Under the pieces are notes generated by a model that had not been told where the DNA came from, searched no databases, and worked only from the letters and a program-made list of their open reading frames with translations. A program made the translations under genes and the position numbers. 64,000 bases of DNA, taken from contig CAWDVK010000015.1 of NCBI GenBank assembly GCA_963805715.1, positions 1 to 64,000 on the forward strand, in the 5' to 3' direction. Shown here in pieces: positions 44,316-53,697 of this stretch. How positions within the stretch are numbered: the stretch's first letter is position 1; the number at the start of each line of letters is the position of its first letter. Source of the DNA: CAWDVK01 sp963805715 (GTDB lineage: Bacteria; Actinomycetota; Actinomycetes; Streptosporangiales; Streptosporangiaceae).

Positions 44316-45889
44316 GCAGCGGCGGGGCCGGCCCAGGCGGCGGCGGGGACGCCGTGGCGGACCGGCTGCGCGAGGTCGAGCGGGAAATCCTGGCCCGGCG
44401 CCCCGAGCACTCCATCGAGCCGTCGCTGGACCGGATCAGGGCGCTGGTGACCCTGCTGGGCGACCCGCAGCGGGCCTATCCGGTGATTCATATCACCGGC
44501 ACGAACGGCAAAACGTCCACGGCCAGGATGACCGAGACGCTGCTGCGGGCCCGCGGGCTGCGGACCGGCCTGTTCACCAGCCCGCACCTGACCCGGATCC
44601 AGGAGCGGATCTGCGTGGACGGCGAGCCGCTGTCCGCCGAGCGCTTCATCGCGGCCTACGACGAGATCCGGCCCTACCTGGACCTGGTCGACGCGACCCA
44701 GCCGGTACCGCTGTCGTTCTTCGAGGTGCTGGTGGGGATGGCCTTCTCGGTCTTCGCCGACGCCCCGGTCGATCTGGCGGTCATCGAGGTGGGCATGGGC
44801 GGGACGTGGGACAACACCAACGTCGCGGACGGCACGGTCGCGGTGGTCACGCCGGTCTCCATCGATCACGCCCGGTATCTCGGCAGCACGGTCGAGGCCA
44901 TCGCGACGGACAAGGCCGGGATCATCAAGCCCGACGCGGTCGCCGTGCTGGCCCAGCAGCCGCTGCCGGCCGCCGAGGCGCTGCTGCGCCGGGCCGTCGA
45001 GGTCGGCGCGTCCGTGGCCAGGGAGGGACTGGAGTTCGGCGTGCTGAGCCGTGAGCTCGCTGTCGGCGGCCAGCTGCTGTCCGTCCGCGGCCTGCTCGGC
45101 GACTACGACGACCTGTTCCTGCCGTTGTTCGGCGCCTACCAGGGCGGCAACCTGGCCTGCGCCATCGCGGCCGTCGAGGCGTTCGCCGGGGGCGCCGGGA
45201 CGGCCCTTCCGGCGGCCGGCGGCGAGTCGGGTGCGGCTGGCCTGGACCGCGCCACCGGGCTGGACGACGCCACGGGCCTGGACGGGGCTACCGGGCTGGA
45301 CGGGGCTACCGGGCTGGACGGCGCTACCGGGCTGGACGGCTGGGCCGGCCCGGGCGGCCACGGCGGCCGCCTGGCTGAGCCCGCGGCCCTGGACGCCGAC
45401 CTGGTCAGGCAGGCCGTGGCCACGATGAGCTCGCCCGGCCGGCTGGAGATCGTGCGGCGCAGCCCGGTGGTCATCGTGGACGCCGCGCACAACCCGGCCG
45501 GGATGGCAGCCACCGTCGAGGCAGTCAGTGAGGCATTCACCTTCACCGAGCTGGTGGCCATCCTCGCCGTCGCCGAGGACAAGGACGTGCCCGGAATCCT
45601 GGACGAGCTGGAGCCCGCCGTGACCAGGCTCGTGGTGACCGCGAACTCCTCGCAGCGCTCCATGGACCCGGTGAAGCTGGGGGAGCTGGCGGTCTCGGTC
45701 CTCGGCCCGGACCGCGTGCTGGTCGCGGCCGGGCTGGACGAGGCGGTCGAGACCGGCGTGCGGCTCGCGGATGAGATGGCGGCCGAGTCTGGCCGGCCGG
45801 GCAGCGCCGGCCTGCTGGTCACCGGCTCGGTCATTACCGCCGGCGACGCGCGGCGGCTGCTGCTGAGCCCGGCTGAGGGCGACCGGTGA
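44312..45889 (+). CDS. folC: folylpolyglutamate/dihydrofolate synthase with a repeat insertion
   Basis: A 525-residue Mur-ligase-type enzyme that makes dihydrofolate and adds glutamates to folates. The P-loop GTNGKTS lies near residue 64, the ATPase-domain motif EVGMGGTWDNTNV follows, and the C-terminal domain has VVIVDAAHNPAGM. Between the domains, at about residues 300-350, is an insertion of five to six ATGLDG repeats plus Gly-rich sequence that normal FolC proteins lack. It probably forms a surface loop. It overlaps valS by four bases (GTGA) and the DUF4233 gene likewise, so all three are translationally coupled. Confidence 0.95.
   Translation: MSSGGAGPGGGGDAVADRLREVEREILARRPEHSIEPSLDRIRALVTLLGDPQRAYPVIHITGTNGKTSTARMTETLLRARGLRTGLFTSPHLTRIQERICVDGEPLSAERFIAAYDEIRPYLDLVDATQPVPLSFFEVLVGMAFSVFADAPVDLAVIEVGMGGTWDNTNVADGTVAVVTPVSIDHARYLGSTVEAIATDKAGIIKPDAVAVLAQQPLPAAEALLRRAVEVGASVAREGLEFGVLSRELAVGGQLLSVRGLLGDYDDLFLPLFGAYQGGNLACAIAAVEAFAGGAGTALPAAGGESGAAGLDRATGLDDATGLDGATGLDGATGLDGATGLDGWAGPGGHGGRLAEPAALDADLVRQAVATMSSPGRLEIVRRSPVVIVDAAHNPAGMAATVEAVSEAFTFTELVAILAVAEDKDVPGILDELEPAVTRLVVTANSSQRSMDPVKLGELAVSVLGPDRVLVAAGLDEAVETGVRLADEMAAESGRPGSAGLLVTGSVITAGDARRLLLSPAEGDR
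45239..45343 (+). repeat. 18-bp tandem repeat inserted in folC
   Basis: Five to six copies of GCTACCGGGCTGGACGGG and variants, kept in frame, encode ATGLDG units in the inter-domain linker. Confidence 0.92.
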
Positions 45890-46206
45890 AGCGGCTGTGC
45901 GCCGCGGTGCTGATCGCCGAGGCTGTCGTGCTCGGGCTGGCTATCCCGGTGGCCATCCATATCGAGCGCGATCGGCCCTCATCGGTGGCGCTGGCGCTCG
46001 GGGTGGCGGCGGCAGCGGCCGTGCTGTTCGCCGCGCTCGCGCGGCCGGCCGTGCGGCTGACCCTGGTGGGCGGCACCGTGCTGCAGATCTTCGTGATCGT
46101 CTCGGGCGTGATCGTGCCCGTTATGTTCTTTCTCGGCGCCCTGTTCGCGGCGCTGTGGCTGACCGGGATCTGGCTCGCCCGGCGCTGGGAGGGAATGCCG
46201 CAGTAA
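45886..46206 (+). CDS. DUF4233 membrane protein
   Basis: A 106-residue protein with three to four transmembrane segments (residues 4-24, 35-52, 57-80 and 80-98). The C-terminus FLGALFAALWLTGIWLARRW is typical of the DUF4233 family, which almost always follows folC in actinomycetes. Function is unknown. GTG start inside the folC stop. Confidence 0.88.
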   Translation: MKRLCAAVLIAEAVVLGLAIPVAIHIERDRPSSVALALGVAAAAAVLFAALARPAVRLTLVGGTVLQIFVIVSGVIVPVMFFLGALFAALWLTGIWLARRWEGMPQ

Positions 46207-46722
46207 CGCCGCCGCCAGCTCCAGAAGCAGATCTCCAGAAGCAGATCAAGGCGCAGCTCAGGGAGCGGATCGGGGGTAGCGGGCGGAGCTGGTGCCAAGG
46301 TAGCGTGCGGAGCGAGTGCCGCGCGGCTGCCGGATCGGCCGGGCCTGGCCAGCACCGGGCTGCGGCGTGCCGGGCGAGACTGTTGCCGGGGGGCCTGTAA
46401 GCTGAGGACCTGCAGATAACGCAGTGCAGATGTCGTTACGGGGGGCTATCTCTTGGTCGCTGATAGTGATCAAATCGGCGGGTGCCAGAATGGCGTCCTG
46501 CCGGGGCACTATCGGCGGTGAGAATCCGTTGGACTGTCTGGGAGAGCGGCCAGGTTGCGCAGGCTGCCGGGCACAGCGGGCCAATAATTCAAGATCCTTT
46601 GTCCTGACGCCGTTTGAGCGGGCCGTGCCGTGGTCATGGGGAACCTGTAGCAGGACCCGGCGACCGCGCGGGAAAAGTGCAAATGACCTGGTAAAACCCA
46701 GCTGGAAGGGTTCTCGTTCCAC
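46207..46722. other. 516-base noncoding region upstream of mreB; no ndk gene
   Basis: In many actinomycetes ndk sits between DUF4233 and mreB, but no nucleoside diphosphate kinase motif is readable here in any frame. The region has lower G+C than its surroundings, with AT-rich pieces such as CCAATAATTCAAGATCC near 46580-46600 and GGTAAAACC near 46690. TAAGCT at about 46398 could be a -10 box. GGAAGGG lies about 12 bases before the mreB ATG. It probably holds the promoter(s) of the cell-elongation operon. I see no riboswitch that I can name. Confidence 0.5.
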
Positions 46723-47754
46723 ATGAGCAACGCACTGGCCTTTCTCGGCCGTGACATGGCTGTCGACCTCGGCACAGCGAACACCCTGGTCTATGTCCGG
46801 GGCCGCGGAATCGTGCTCAATGAGCCCTCAGTCGTCGCGCTCAATACCAACACCGGGCAGATCGTGGCCGTCGGCGTCGAGGCCAAGCGGATGATCGGCC
46901 GGACGCCCGGCAACATCGTCGCGGTGCGGCCGCTGAAGGACGGCGTCATCGCCGACTTCAACGTCACCGAGCGCATGCTCCGGTACTTCATCCAGAAGGT
47001 GCACAAGCGCAGTCATCTGGCCAAGCCGCGGATCGTCATCGCCGTGCCCAGCGGCATCACCGGGGTGGAGCAGAGCGCGGTCAAGGAGGCCGGTCACCAG
47101 GCCGGCGCGCGCCGCGTCTACATCATCGAGGAGCCGATGGCCGCGGCGATCGGGGCCGGGCTGCCGGTGAACGAGCCCACCGGCAACATGGTGGTCGACA
47201 TCGGCGGCGGCACGACGGAGGTAGCGGTCATCTCGCTCGGCGGCATCGTGACGGCGCAGTCGATCCGCGTCGGCGGCGACGAGCTGGACCAGGCCATCAT
47301 CAACTTCGGCAAGAAGGAGTACTCGCTGATGCTGGGCGAGCGCACCGCCGAGGAGATCAAGATGGCGCTCGGCTCGGCCTATCCGTCGGTCGACGAGCCG
47401 AACGCGGAGATCCGCGGCCGGGACCTGGTCAGCGGCCTGCCCAAGACGATCGTCATCTCGGCCGAGGAGATCCGCCGGGCCATCGACGAGCCGGTCAGCG
47501 TGATCGTGGACGCCGTCAAGACCACGCTGGACAAGTGCCCGCCGGAGCTGGCCGGCGACGTGATGGATCGCGGCATCGCGCTGACCGGCGGGGGAGCGCT
47601 GCTGAAGGGACTGGACGAGCGGCTGCGGGAGGAGACCGGGATGCCGATTCACCTCGCCGACAACCCGCTTGACTCGGTGGCCCTCGGCACCGGCAAGTGC
47701 GTTGAGGACTTCGACACGCTGCGCCAGGTGCTGGTGCCCGAGTCGAGACGCTAG
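46723..47754 (+). CDS. mreB: rod shape-determining actin homologue MreB
   Basis: A 343-residue actin-fold ATPase that polymerises under the membrane and steers wall synthesis. Phosphate 1 is AVDLGTANTLVY at residues 9-20, phosphate 2 is NMVVDIGGGTTEVAV near residue 160, and the adenosine motif LTGGGALLKGL lies near residue 290. The N-terminal SNALAFLGRDM contains the membrane-binding amphipathic stretch. It heads the mreBCD-mrdA-rodA gene cluster. Confidence 0.97.
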   Translation: MSNALAFLGRDMAVDLGTANTLVYVRGRGIVLNEPSVVALNTNTGQIVAVGVEAKRMIGRTPGNIVAVRPLKDGVIADFNVTERMLRYFIQKVHKRSHLAKPRIVIAVPSGITGVEQSAVKEAGHQAGARRVYIIEEPMAAAIGAGLPVNEPTGNMVVDIGGGTTEVAVISLGGIVTAQSIRVGGDELDQAIINFGKKEYSLMLGERTAEEIKMALGSAYPSVDEPNAEIRGRDLVSGLPKTIVISAEEIRRAIDEPVSVIVDAVKTTLDKCPPELAGDVMDRGIALTGGGALLKGLDERLREETGMPIHLADNPLDSVALGTGKCVEDFDTLRQVLVPESRR

Positions 47755-47838
47755 GCCGCCTCGCCGTGCGGCGCACGGCGGGTACGTGGTGGCTGGCGGA
47801 CGAGCCCCCTGAGCGGGCGGCAGACTGAGGTGATCGAA

Positions 47839-48810
47839 GTGCGCGACACGAGGCGGACACGCCTGTTCCTGGGCGTGCTGCTCCTTGCCGCCCTGGCCCT
47901 TGTCGCCCTGGACTATCAGGACGGCTCCTCCTCCGTCTTCCGTGCCATCCGGCACGTCAGCGGCAGCGTCTTCGGCGGTGCCGAGCGCACGGTCAGCGCC
48001 GTGACCAGCCCGGTCGCCCGCTTCTTCGGCGGCAGCTCAGGGTCGGCGTCGAGCAGCCAGGTCACGGCGCTGCAGCAGCAGGTGATCCGGCTGCGCGCGG
48101 AGCTCAGCCAGGAGCAGCTCAGCAAGGCCGACTACGCCCAGCTGCAGCGGCTGCTGCAGCTGGCCGGCCAAGGCGGCTACCGGATCGTCGCCGCGACGGT
48201 GATCGCGATCGGCCAGGGCTACGCGCAGACGATCACGCTGGACGCCGGCACCGATGACGGCGTGCAGCCCCAGGAGACGGTGCTGACCGGGCAGGGCCTG
48301 GTCGGCGAGGTCACCGCGGTGACGTCCCAGACCTGCACGGTCACGCTGGCCACCGATGCCTCGTCGGTGGTGGGCGTCGAGCTGGCGCCGAGCGGCCAGC
48401 TCGGCTGGGTCACCGGGCCGGGCAAGACGGCGAGCGGCACCGGCCAGCTGTCGCTGAAGGTGCTCAATGCCAGCGCGGTCCTGAAGCCGGGGGAGCAGCT
48501 GGTGACATCGGCGTCGGTGAACGACAGGCCGTTCGTCCCCGGCGTTCCGGTGGGCGTGATCAGCAAGGTGCAGAATTCGGGCGGTGCGCTGACCGGCCAG
48601 GCACTTGTCCAGCCCTACGTCGACTTCACCTCGCTGAGCGTGGTCGGGATCGTGGTGGCGCCCCCGGTGCACAATCCGAGGTTCTCGGTCCTGCCGCCCA
48701 GCCCGCGGGCCCGGCCGACGCCTACCGTGACGGTCACGGTGACACCGGGCGCGACGCCTGGCGCGTCCGCTCCGGCCACGCCAGCCCCGGGCTCGAGCGG
48801 GGGCGGCTGA
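47839..48810 (+). CDS. mreC: rod shape-determining protein MreC
   Basis: A 323-residue bitopic membrane protein. A transmembrane segment at residues 8-25 (LFLGVLLLAALALVALDY) is followed by a coiled coil (VTALQQQVIRLRAELSQEQ) and the paired beta-barrels of MreC, with VQPQETVLTGQGLVGEVTAV. The last 40 residues are a Pro/Thr-rich extracytoplasmic tail. The GTG at 47839 is favoured because VRDTRRTR is the usual actinobacterial start and GAGG lies eight bases before it; the GTG at 47830 is possible. It scaffolds the elongation complex between MreB and PBP2. Confidence 0.95.
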   Translation: MRDTRRTRLFLGVLLLAALALVALDYQDGSSSVFRAIRHVSGSVFGGAERTVSAVTSPVARFFGGSSGSASSSQVTALQQQVIRLRAELSQEQLSKADYAQLQRLLQLAGQGGYRIVAATVIAIGQGYAQTITLDAGTDDGVQPQETVLTGQGLVGEVTAVTSQTCTVTLATDASSVVGVELAPSGQLGWVTGPGKTASGTGQLSLKVLNASAVLKPGEQLVTSASVNDRPFVPGVPVGVISKVQNSGGALTGQALVQPYVDFTSLSVVGIVVAPPVHNPRFSVLPPSPRARPTPTVTVTVTPGATPGASAPATPAPGSSGGG

Positions 48811-48811
48811 T

Positions 48812-50260
48812 ATGCGCCGGATCGTGGCGACCGCAGTCGCCGTCGCTGCCGCGCTGCTGCTTCAGCTCACCCTGATCAACAGGCTGCACCTGCCCGGCGG
48901 CGGCACGCCCGACCTGGTGCTCCTGCTGGTCGCGGCCGTGGGCCTGGCCGGCGGCCCGGTGCCGGGCATGACCACGGGCTTCATCGCCGGGCTCAGCCTG
49001 GACCTGGCCGCGTCGGCTAGCCAGCTGATCGGCGAGTACGCCCTGGTGTTCTGCCTGATCGGCTGGGCGTGCGGCCGGCTGCGCGGCACCGTGGCCCGCT
49101 CGGCTGTGCTGCCGATCGTGATCGCCGCGGCGGCCGCCGCGATCGGCGAGGTGCTGGTGGCCGTGCTGGGAATCGCGCTCGATCCGGCCCAGGTCACTCT
49201 GGCCGCGGTCCGGCAGGTGCTCCCCGCCGCGGTCATCTACGACATGGCCCTCAGCCCGTTCGTGCTGTACCTGGTGCTGCTGGTGAGCGCGTCGCTGAGC
49301 GGCCCGCTGGCCGGGGTGGCCCGGCCGGCGGGCGGCGGGGCTGCCGCGACCGCACTGCCCGGCAGCGGCGGGCTGGCGGGCAGCAGCGGCGGCCCGGCGC
49401 TGCTGGGCCGGGCTAGCTGGCTGGCCGGGCCGCCCGCGTCGCGCCGGGCGCGCAAGCAGGCGGCCCGGCGCGGGCTGCGGCTCGGCCGCGGGTCCGCCCG
49501 GCCGGGAGACGGCTGGGTGGGCGGCGGACCGCCGGGCCGGGTCACGCCCGGCCAGCCGCGCAGGCCGGGGAACGCGCCGAAGCTGCGGCCCGGGGCCGGA
49601 GTGGCCGGCTCGGCCGTGGCCGGCCAGGTGCGCCGGGCACTGCCAGCCCGGCCGGTCAACCTGAAGCTGGCATCGGGTCGCCGGCGCGGCGGCCCGGCCG
49701 GCACCGGCCAGCGCCCCGGGCTGCCTGGCGGCGCCGGCGCCGGGACCTATTCAGCGGGCCGCGGGCTCGGCCTCGGGGCCAAGCCGGTAGATCTGCGGCT
49801 GGGCTCCTCCCGCCGCCGGGGCGGAGTCATCGGCGGCGGCCTGCTGGGCGCGGGCACGGGCACCCGGCGGCCTGCGGCTCAGCCGAAATTCCGGGCGCAT
49901 CCGGGCAAGCCGAGCCGGACTGCCCTGGGCGGCAGCGCGGCCGGCGGCGTTCTCGACCAGCAGGCCCTCCGCGCGATCCGCCGCCGTAAGGGGCGATCAC
50001 CGCGGCTGCGGCTGGCCAGCGGCCGGCGCGGCGACGGGGTGCTGGGCAGCCCGCTGGCCGGCCGCTCGCTGACCGGCCGCGCGTCCCGGCCGGCCCCGGC
50101 GGTGCCGCGTTTCCGCTCGCGGCCGCTGGGCAGCGGTCAGCTCCCGGCCGGGAAACATCCCCGGTTCGGTTTCGGCCGCCTGTCCTTCCGGGCCCGCAGG
50201 CGCGGCGGGCGGGCCCGCGTCTGGAAGATCGCCAGCAAGCGAACGGGAGGTCTGCGATGA
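48812..50260 (+). CDS. mreD: MreD with a long basic repeat-bearing tail
   Basis: Residues 1-170 are a normal MreD with about five transmembrane helices (LLLQLTLINRLHLPGGGTPD near the start). After residue 175 the protein continues for about 300 residues with almost no acidic residues and many Arg, Gly, Pro and Leu. A motif of the form P-x-x-L-x-L-(A/G)-S-(G/S)-R-R-R-G-G recurs near residues 280, 324 and 395, with a looser copy near 450 ending ARRRGGRARVWKIASKR. MreD is usually 160-220 residues. The gene begins one base after the mreC stop, and its own stop overlaps the mrdA start, so the tail is in a tightly packed operon and kept in frame. Confidence 0.92.
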   Translation: MRRIVATAVAVAAALLLQLTLINRLHLPGGGTPDLVLLLVAAVGLAGGPVPGMTTGFIAGLSLDLAASASQLIGEYALVFCLIGWACGRLRGTVARSAVLPIVIAAAAAAIGEVLVAVLGIALDPAQVTLAAVRQVLPAAVIYDMALSPFVLYLVLLVSASLSGPLAGVARPAGGGAAATALPGSGGLAGSSGGPALLGRASWLAGPPASRRARKQAARRGLRLGRGSARPGDGWVGGGPPGRVTPGQPRRPGNAPKLRPGAGVAGSAVAGQVRRALPARPVNLKLASGRRRGGPAGTGQRPGLPGGAGAGTYSAGRGLGLGAKPVDLRLGSSRRRGGVIGGGLLGAGTGTRRPAAQPKFRAHPGKPSRTALGGSAAGGVLDQQALRAIRRRKGRSPRLRLASGRRGDGVLGSPLAGRSLTGRASRPAPAVPRFRSRPLGSGQLPAGKHPRFGFGRLSFRARRRGGRARVWKIASKRTGGLR

Positions 50261-52350
50261 TCCCGGCGTCCAGGCTCCGCCTGGCTGCGCTCTACGTCGT
50301 AATCGCGGCGCTGCTGCTCGGGCTGGGCTACCGCGCATGGGGCCTGCAGGTGACGTCACACGCGCGGTATGTCGCGCTGGCCACCGAGGACCGGGTCAGG
50401 GACGTCGTCGAGCCGTCGGTGCGCGGCGAGATCGTGGACGATACCGGCCAGGCCATGGTCGATAACACCTCCGGCCTGGTCATCTCCGTCAACATGGCCG
50501 ACCTGTCGCAGCAGTCCGACGGCGGCAGCGCCGAGCTGGCCAGGCTGGCCGCGCTGCTGGGCGTCAGCGACAAGACGATGCAGGACGAGGTGCGGATCTG
50601 CACGGTGGGCATCAAGCCGCCCTGCTGGCCGGGATCGCCCTATCAGCCGATCCCCGTCGCCGAGCACGTGTCCCCGCAGGTCGCGCTGCAGGTGCTGGAG
50701 AGCAGGGGCCAGTATCCCGGTGTCAGCGCGGACGTGCAGCCGATCACCCACTACGTGCAGCCCGCTGCCACGGACGCGGCCCAGATCCTCGGCTACCTCC
50801 AGCCGATCACCGCCTCGGAGGTCAAGAGCCTCGGCGTCGCCGTCACCGGCTTCTCCGGCGTGGACATGGTCGGCCAGTCCGGTCTCGAGGCACAGTACGA
50901 CAAGCAGCTGCGCGGGCAGCCGGGCCAGGACGAGGTGGCGGTGAACGCGGCCGGCCAGGTGACGAGGACCATCAAGCAGGTCCGGCCGCAAGCCGGTGAC
51001 GACCTGGTGACCAGCATCAACGCCCAGCTGCAGGCGGCAACGGAGAACGCGCTCGCCAACGCCATCCACAAGACGCAGGCGGAGGGGAACCCCCAGGCCG
51101 ATAGCGGGGCGGCGGTCGTGATGACCACGACGGGCCGCGTGGTGGCGATGGCCAGCTACCCGACCTACGACCCGAGCGTCTGGACCAACGGCATCTCCGC
51201 GAGCGAGTTCAGCGCGCTGTTCGGGCCGGCCGACGGTGAGCCGATACTCAACCGCGCCGCCCAGGGCGAGTACGCCCCCGGCTCGACCTGGAAGGTGACC
51301 ACGACAACCGCCGCCGTGAATGCCGGCTACTCGCTGTACAGCGACTATGACTGCCCGGCGTCCGTGGACGTCGGCGGCCGCGTCTTCAACAATGACTTCG
51401 GCAACGGCGGCGTCATGTCCCTGCACCAGGCCCTGGTGCTGTCCTGCGACTCGATCTTCTACAACTTCGGCTACGACATCTGGCTGCGGGACGACCGGAA
51501 GGCCGACGACGTGACCAGCCCGAAGGCGCCGGTTCAGGAGATGCAGAAGACCGAGCTGGAGTGGGGGTTCGGGCAGGGCACCGGAGTCGACCTGCCGGCC
51601 GAGAGTATCGGCACGGTGCCGACCAGGGAGTGGCTCTACTACTTCTGGAAGGACAACGCGCAGGCCGGCCAGGACTGGTGCAAGTACGGCAGGGCCAACG
51701 GCAGCTACGTCCAGCAGATCGAGTATGAGGACTGCACCACCGGCAACGTCTGGGAGCCGGGCCAGGCCGTGGACGCCGCTATCGGCCAGGGCTACGTGTC
51801 GGTCACCCCGCTCCAGCTGGCCAGGGCCTACGTCGCGCTGGCCAACGGCGGAACGCTGTACGCGCCCCGGATCGGGGAGGAGCTGCTCAGCCCCGACGGC
51901 AAGGTGGCCCAGCGGATCAACCCGCCGGTGGTCGGTCACCTGCCCGCCTCCGCGAGCACCCTGGCCTACATCCGCAGCGCGCTGGCCGGCGTGGTGACAT
52001 CCGGGACCGCGGCGGGGGCCTTCGGCGGTTTTCCGCTGGGCAAGGTGTGCGTAGCCGGGAAGACGGGAACGGCGCAGGTGGCAGGAAAGCTGGCCACCTC
52101 GGTCTTCGCTTCCTTCGCGCCGTGCGGCGATCCCAAGTACGTCGTGGTGATGATGATCCCCGACTCCGGCTACGGCGCCGACGTGTCGGCGCCGGCGATC
52201 CGGCAGATCTGGGACTCGCTGTATGGCCTGGAGGGGCACCCGGCGGCGCTGCCCGGCGGCCAGCTGCCCGCGCTGCCGACGATGAACGCGGCCGGCCAGA
52301 TCGTCCCGGCGGCGACCGCCACCGCGACCGGAAAGAAGCGGCATTCATGA
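50257..52350 (+). CDS. mrdA: penicillin-binding protein 2 (elongation transpeptidase)
   Basis: A 697-residue class B PBP that cross-links peptidoglycan. There is one N-terminal transmembrane segment (residues 8-28) and the PBP-dimer domain (DVVEPSVRGEIVDD). The transpeptidase motifs are GSTWK with active-site Ser343, SCD near residue 405, and KTGTAQ near residue 602. It overlaps mreD and rodA by four bases each (ATGA). It functions with RodA as the transpeptidase/glycosyltransferase pair. Confidence 0.96.
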   Translation: MIPASRLRLAALYVVIAALLLGLGYRAWGLQVTSHARYVALATEDRVRDVVEPSVRGEIVDDTGQAMVDNTSGLVISVNMADLSQQSDGGSAELARLAALLGVSDKTMQDEVRICTVGIKPPCWPGSPYQPIPVAEHVSPQVALQVLESRGQYPGVSADVQPITHYVQPAATDAAQILGYLQPITASEVKSLGVAVTGFSGVDMVGQSGLEAQYDKQLRGQPGQDEVAVNAAGQVTRTIKQVRPQAGDDLVTSINAQLQAATENALANAIHKTQAEGNPQADSGAAVVMTTTGRVVAMASYPTYDPSVWTNGISASEFSALFGPADGEPILNRAAQGEYAPGSTWKVTTTTAAVNAGYSLYSDYDCPASVDVGGRVFNNDFGNGGVMSLHQALVLSCDSIFYNFGYDIWLRDDRKADDVTSPKAPVQEMQKTELEWGFGQGTGVDLPAESIGTVPTREWLYYFWKDNAQAGQDWCKYGRANGSYVQQIEYEDCTTGNVWEPGQAVDAAIGQGYVSVTPLQLARAYVALANGGTLYAPRIGEELLSPDGKVAQRINPPVVGHLPASASTLAYIRSALAGVVTSGTAAGAFGGFPLGKVCVAGKTGTAQVAGKLATSVFASFAPCGDPKYVVVMMIPDSGYGADVSAPAIRQIWDSLYGLEGHPAALPGGQLPALPTMNAAGQIVPAATATATGKKRHS

Positions 52351-53609
52351 CATCATTGCGCGGCCCGCAGGACCTGCGCAGGCGGTCGGCAGGCGCTCAG
52401 CCGCCTGCCGCCTACCGAGGGCTGGCCCCGGTCCGCCCGTCCGGCCTCGGCAGCGCTCCCGGTGGCTCCCGCCGGGGCCGGGCCGGCCTGCTGCGGCGCG
52501 CGTTCGGCCGGCGCTCGCTGCTGCGCCGCCTGGACTGGATCCTGCTCCTCGCCACGCTGGCGCTGAGCCTGATCGGCACGCTGCTCATCTGGGCGGCCAC
52601 CGAGCCGGCCCACACCTACCTGCTGAAGCAGCTGCTCAATATCGCCATCGGCCTGGTCCTGATGGGCTTCGTGAGCATGCTGGACTACCGCCAGCTGCGG
52701 CTGTACGCCCCGATCGTGTACGGGGCATCCTGCCTGGGCCTGCTGGTCGTGCTGACGCCGCTCGGCTCGGTGGTGAACGGCGCGCGCTCCTGGATCTCGC
52801 TGCCGGCCGGGTTCCAGATCGAGCCATCTGAATATGCCAAGCTCTCGCTCATCGTGATCGCGGCCATGATCCTGGGCGAGCTGCGGCCGGGGGAAACCCG
52901 TCCCGGCGCCCGCGCCATCGCGCTGACCATCGCCGCCGCGGCGCTGCCGCTCATCCTGGTGGTCGCCGAGCCCGACCTCGGCGTCGTGATGCTGCTGCTG
53001 GCCCTGCTGGTGGGCCTGATCGCGCTGTCCGGCATCCGGCTGCGCTGGTTCATCGCCATGCTGGCGGCGGGCGTGGCCGGGATCACGGCCGTCATGCAGC
53101 TGCACCTGCTGAAGTCGTACCAGACCAGCCGCATCACCTCGTTCCTGCATCCGTCCGCGGATCCGCGCGGCACCGGATACAGCGCGGCCCAGTCGAAGAT
53201 AGCGATCGGCTCGGGCGGGATGACCGGCCAGGGACTCTTCCACGGGCAGCTGATCGCCGGCAACTTCATTCCCGAGCAGCACACCGACTTCATCTTCGCC
53301 GTCTCCGGCGAGGAACTCGGGTTCGCTGGCACGATCGTGATCCTGGTGCTGCTGGCGATCGTGCTCGTGCGGGCGCTGCGCATCGCGGCCAAGGCCGATG
53401 ACCAGTTCGGCATGCTGGTGGCGTCCGGGATCGCCATCTGGTTCGCCGCGCAGTCCTTCATCAACATCGGCATGACGATGGGCATCATGCCGGTCACCGG
53501 CCTGCCGCTGCCGTTCGTGTCCTACGGAGGGTCAGCGATGTTCGCTGACATGATCGCCATCGGGGCGCTGCAGGCCGTCTACCGGCACCGGACTGTCTTC
53601 AGCAGCTGA
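52347..53609 (+). CDS. rodA: SEDS glycosyltransferase RodA
   Basis: A 420-residue ten-helix SEDS-family peptidoglycan polymerase. Motifs include QIEPSEYAKLS, VAEPDLGVVMLLL, IAIGSGGMTGQGLF, FIPEQHTDFIFAV and PLPFVSYGGSAM. The N-terminal 55 residues are a basic cytoplasmic extension (RRGRAGLLRRAFGRRSLLRR). The ATG lies within the mrdA stop codon. It is the last gene of the elongation cluster and is convergent with the TauE gene over 88 bases. Confidence 0.95.
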   Translation: MTSLRGPQDLRRRSAGAQPPAAYRGLAPVRPSGLGSAPGGSRRGRAGLLRRAFGRRSLLRRLDWILLLATLALSLIGTLLIWAATEPAHTYLLKQLLNIAIGLVLMGFVSMLDYRQLRLYAPIVYGASCLGLLVVLTPLGSVVNGARSWISLPAGFQIEPSEYAKLSLIVIAAMILGELRPGETRPGARAIALTIAAAALPLILVVAEPDLGVVMLLLALLVGLIALSGIRLRWFIAMLAAGVAGITAVMQLHLLKSYQTSRITSFLHPSADPRGTGYSAAQSKIAIGSGGMTGQGLFHGQLIAGNFIPEQHTDFIFAVSGEELGFAGTIVILVLLAIVLVRALRIAAKADDQFGMLVASGIAIWFAAQSFINIGMTMGIMPVTGLPLPFVSYGGSAMFADMIAIGALQAVYRHRTVFSS

Positions 53610-53697
53610 CTGAGCTGGCCGCCGCCAGGCCGGCGCTGAGCAGAACGCCCGGCGGACCGGCCTGCCCGTCCCCCGCGCCCAGCGACAAAACGTCGGC

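Noticed and set aside
46207..46722. c-di-AMP (ydaO) or other riboswitch before mreB
   Set aside because: Some inverted repeats exist, but I could not match the conserved core of any riboswitch class.
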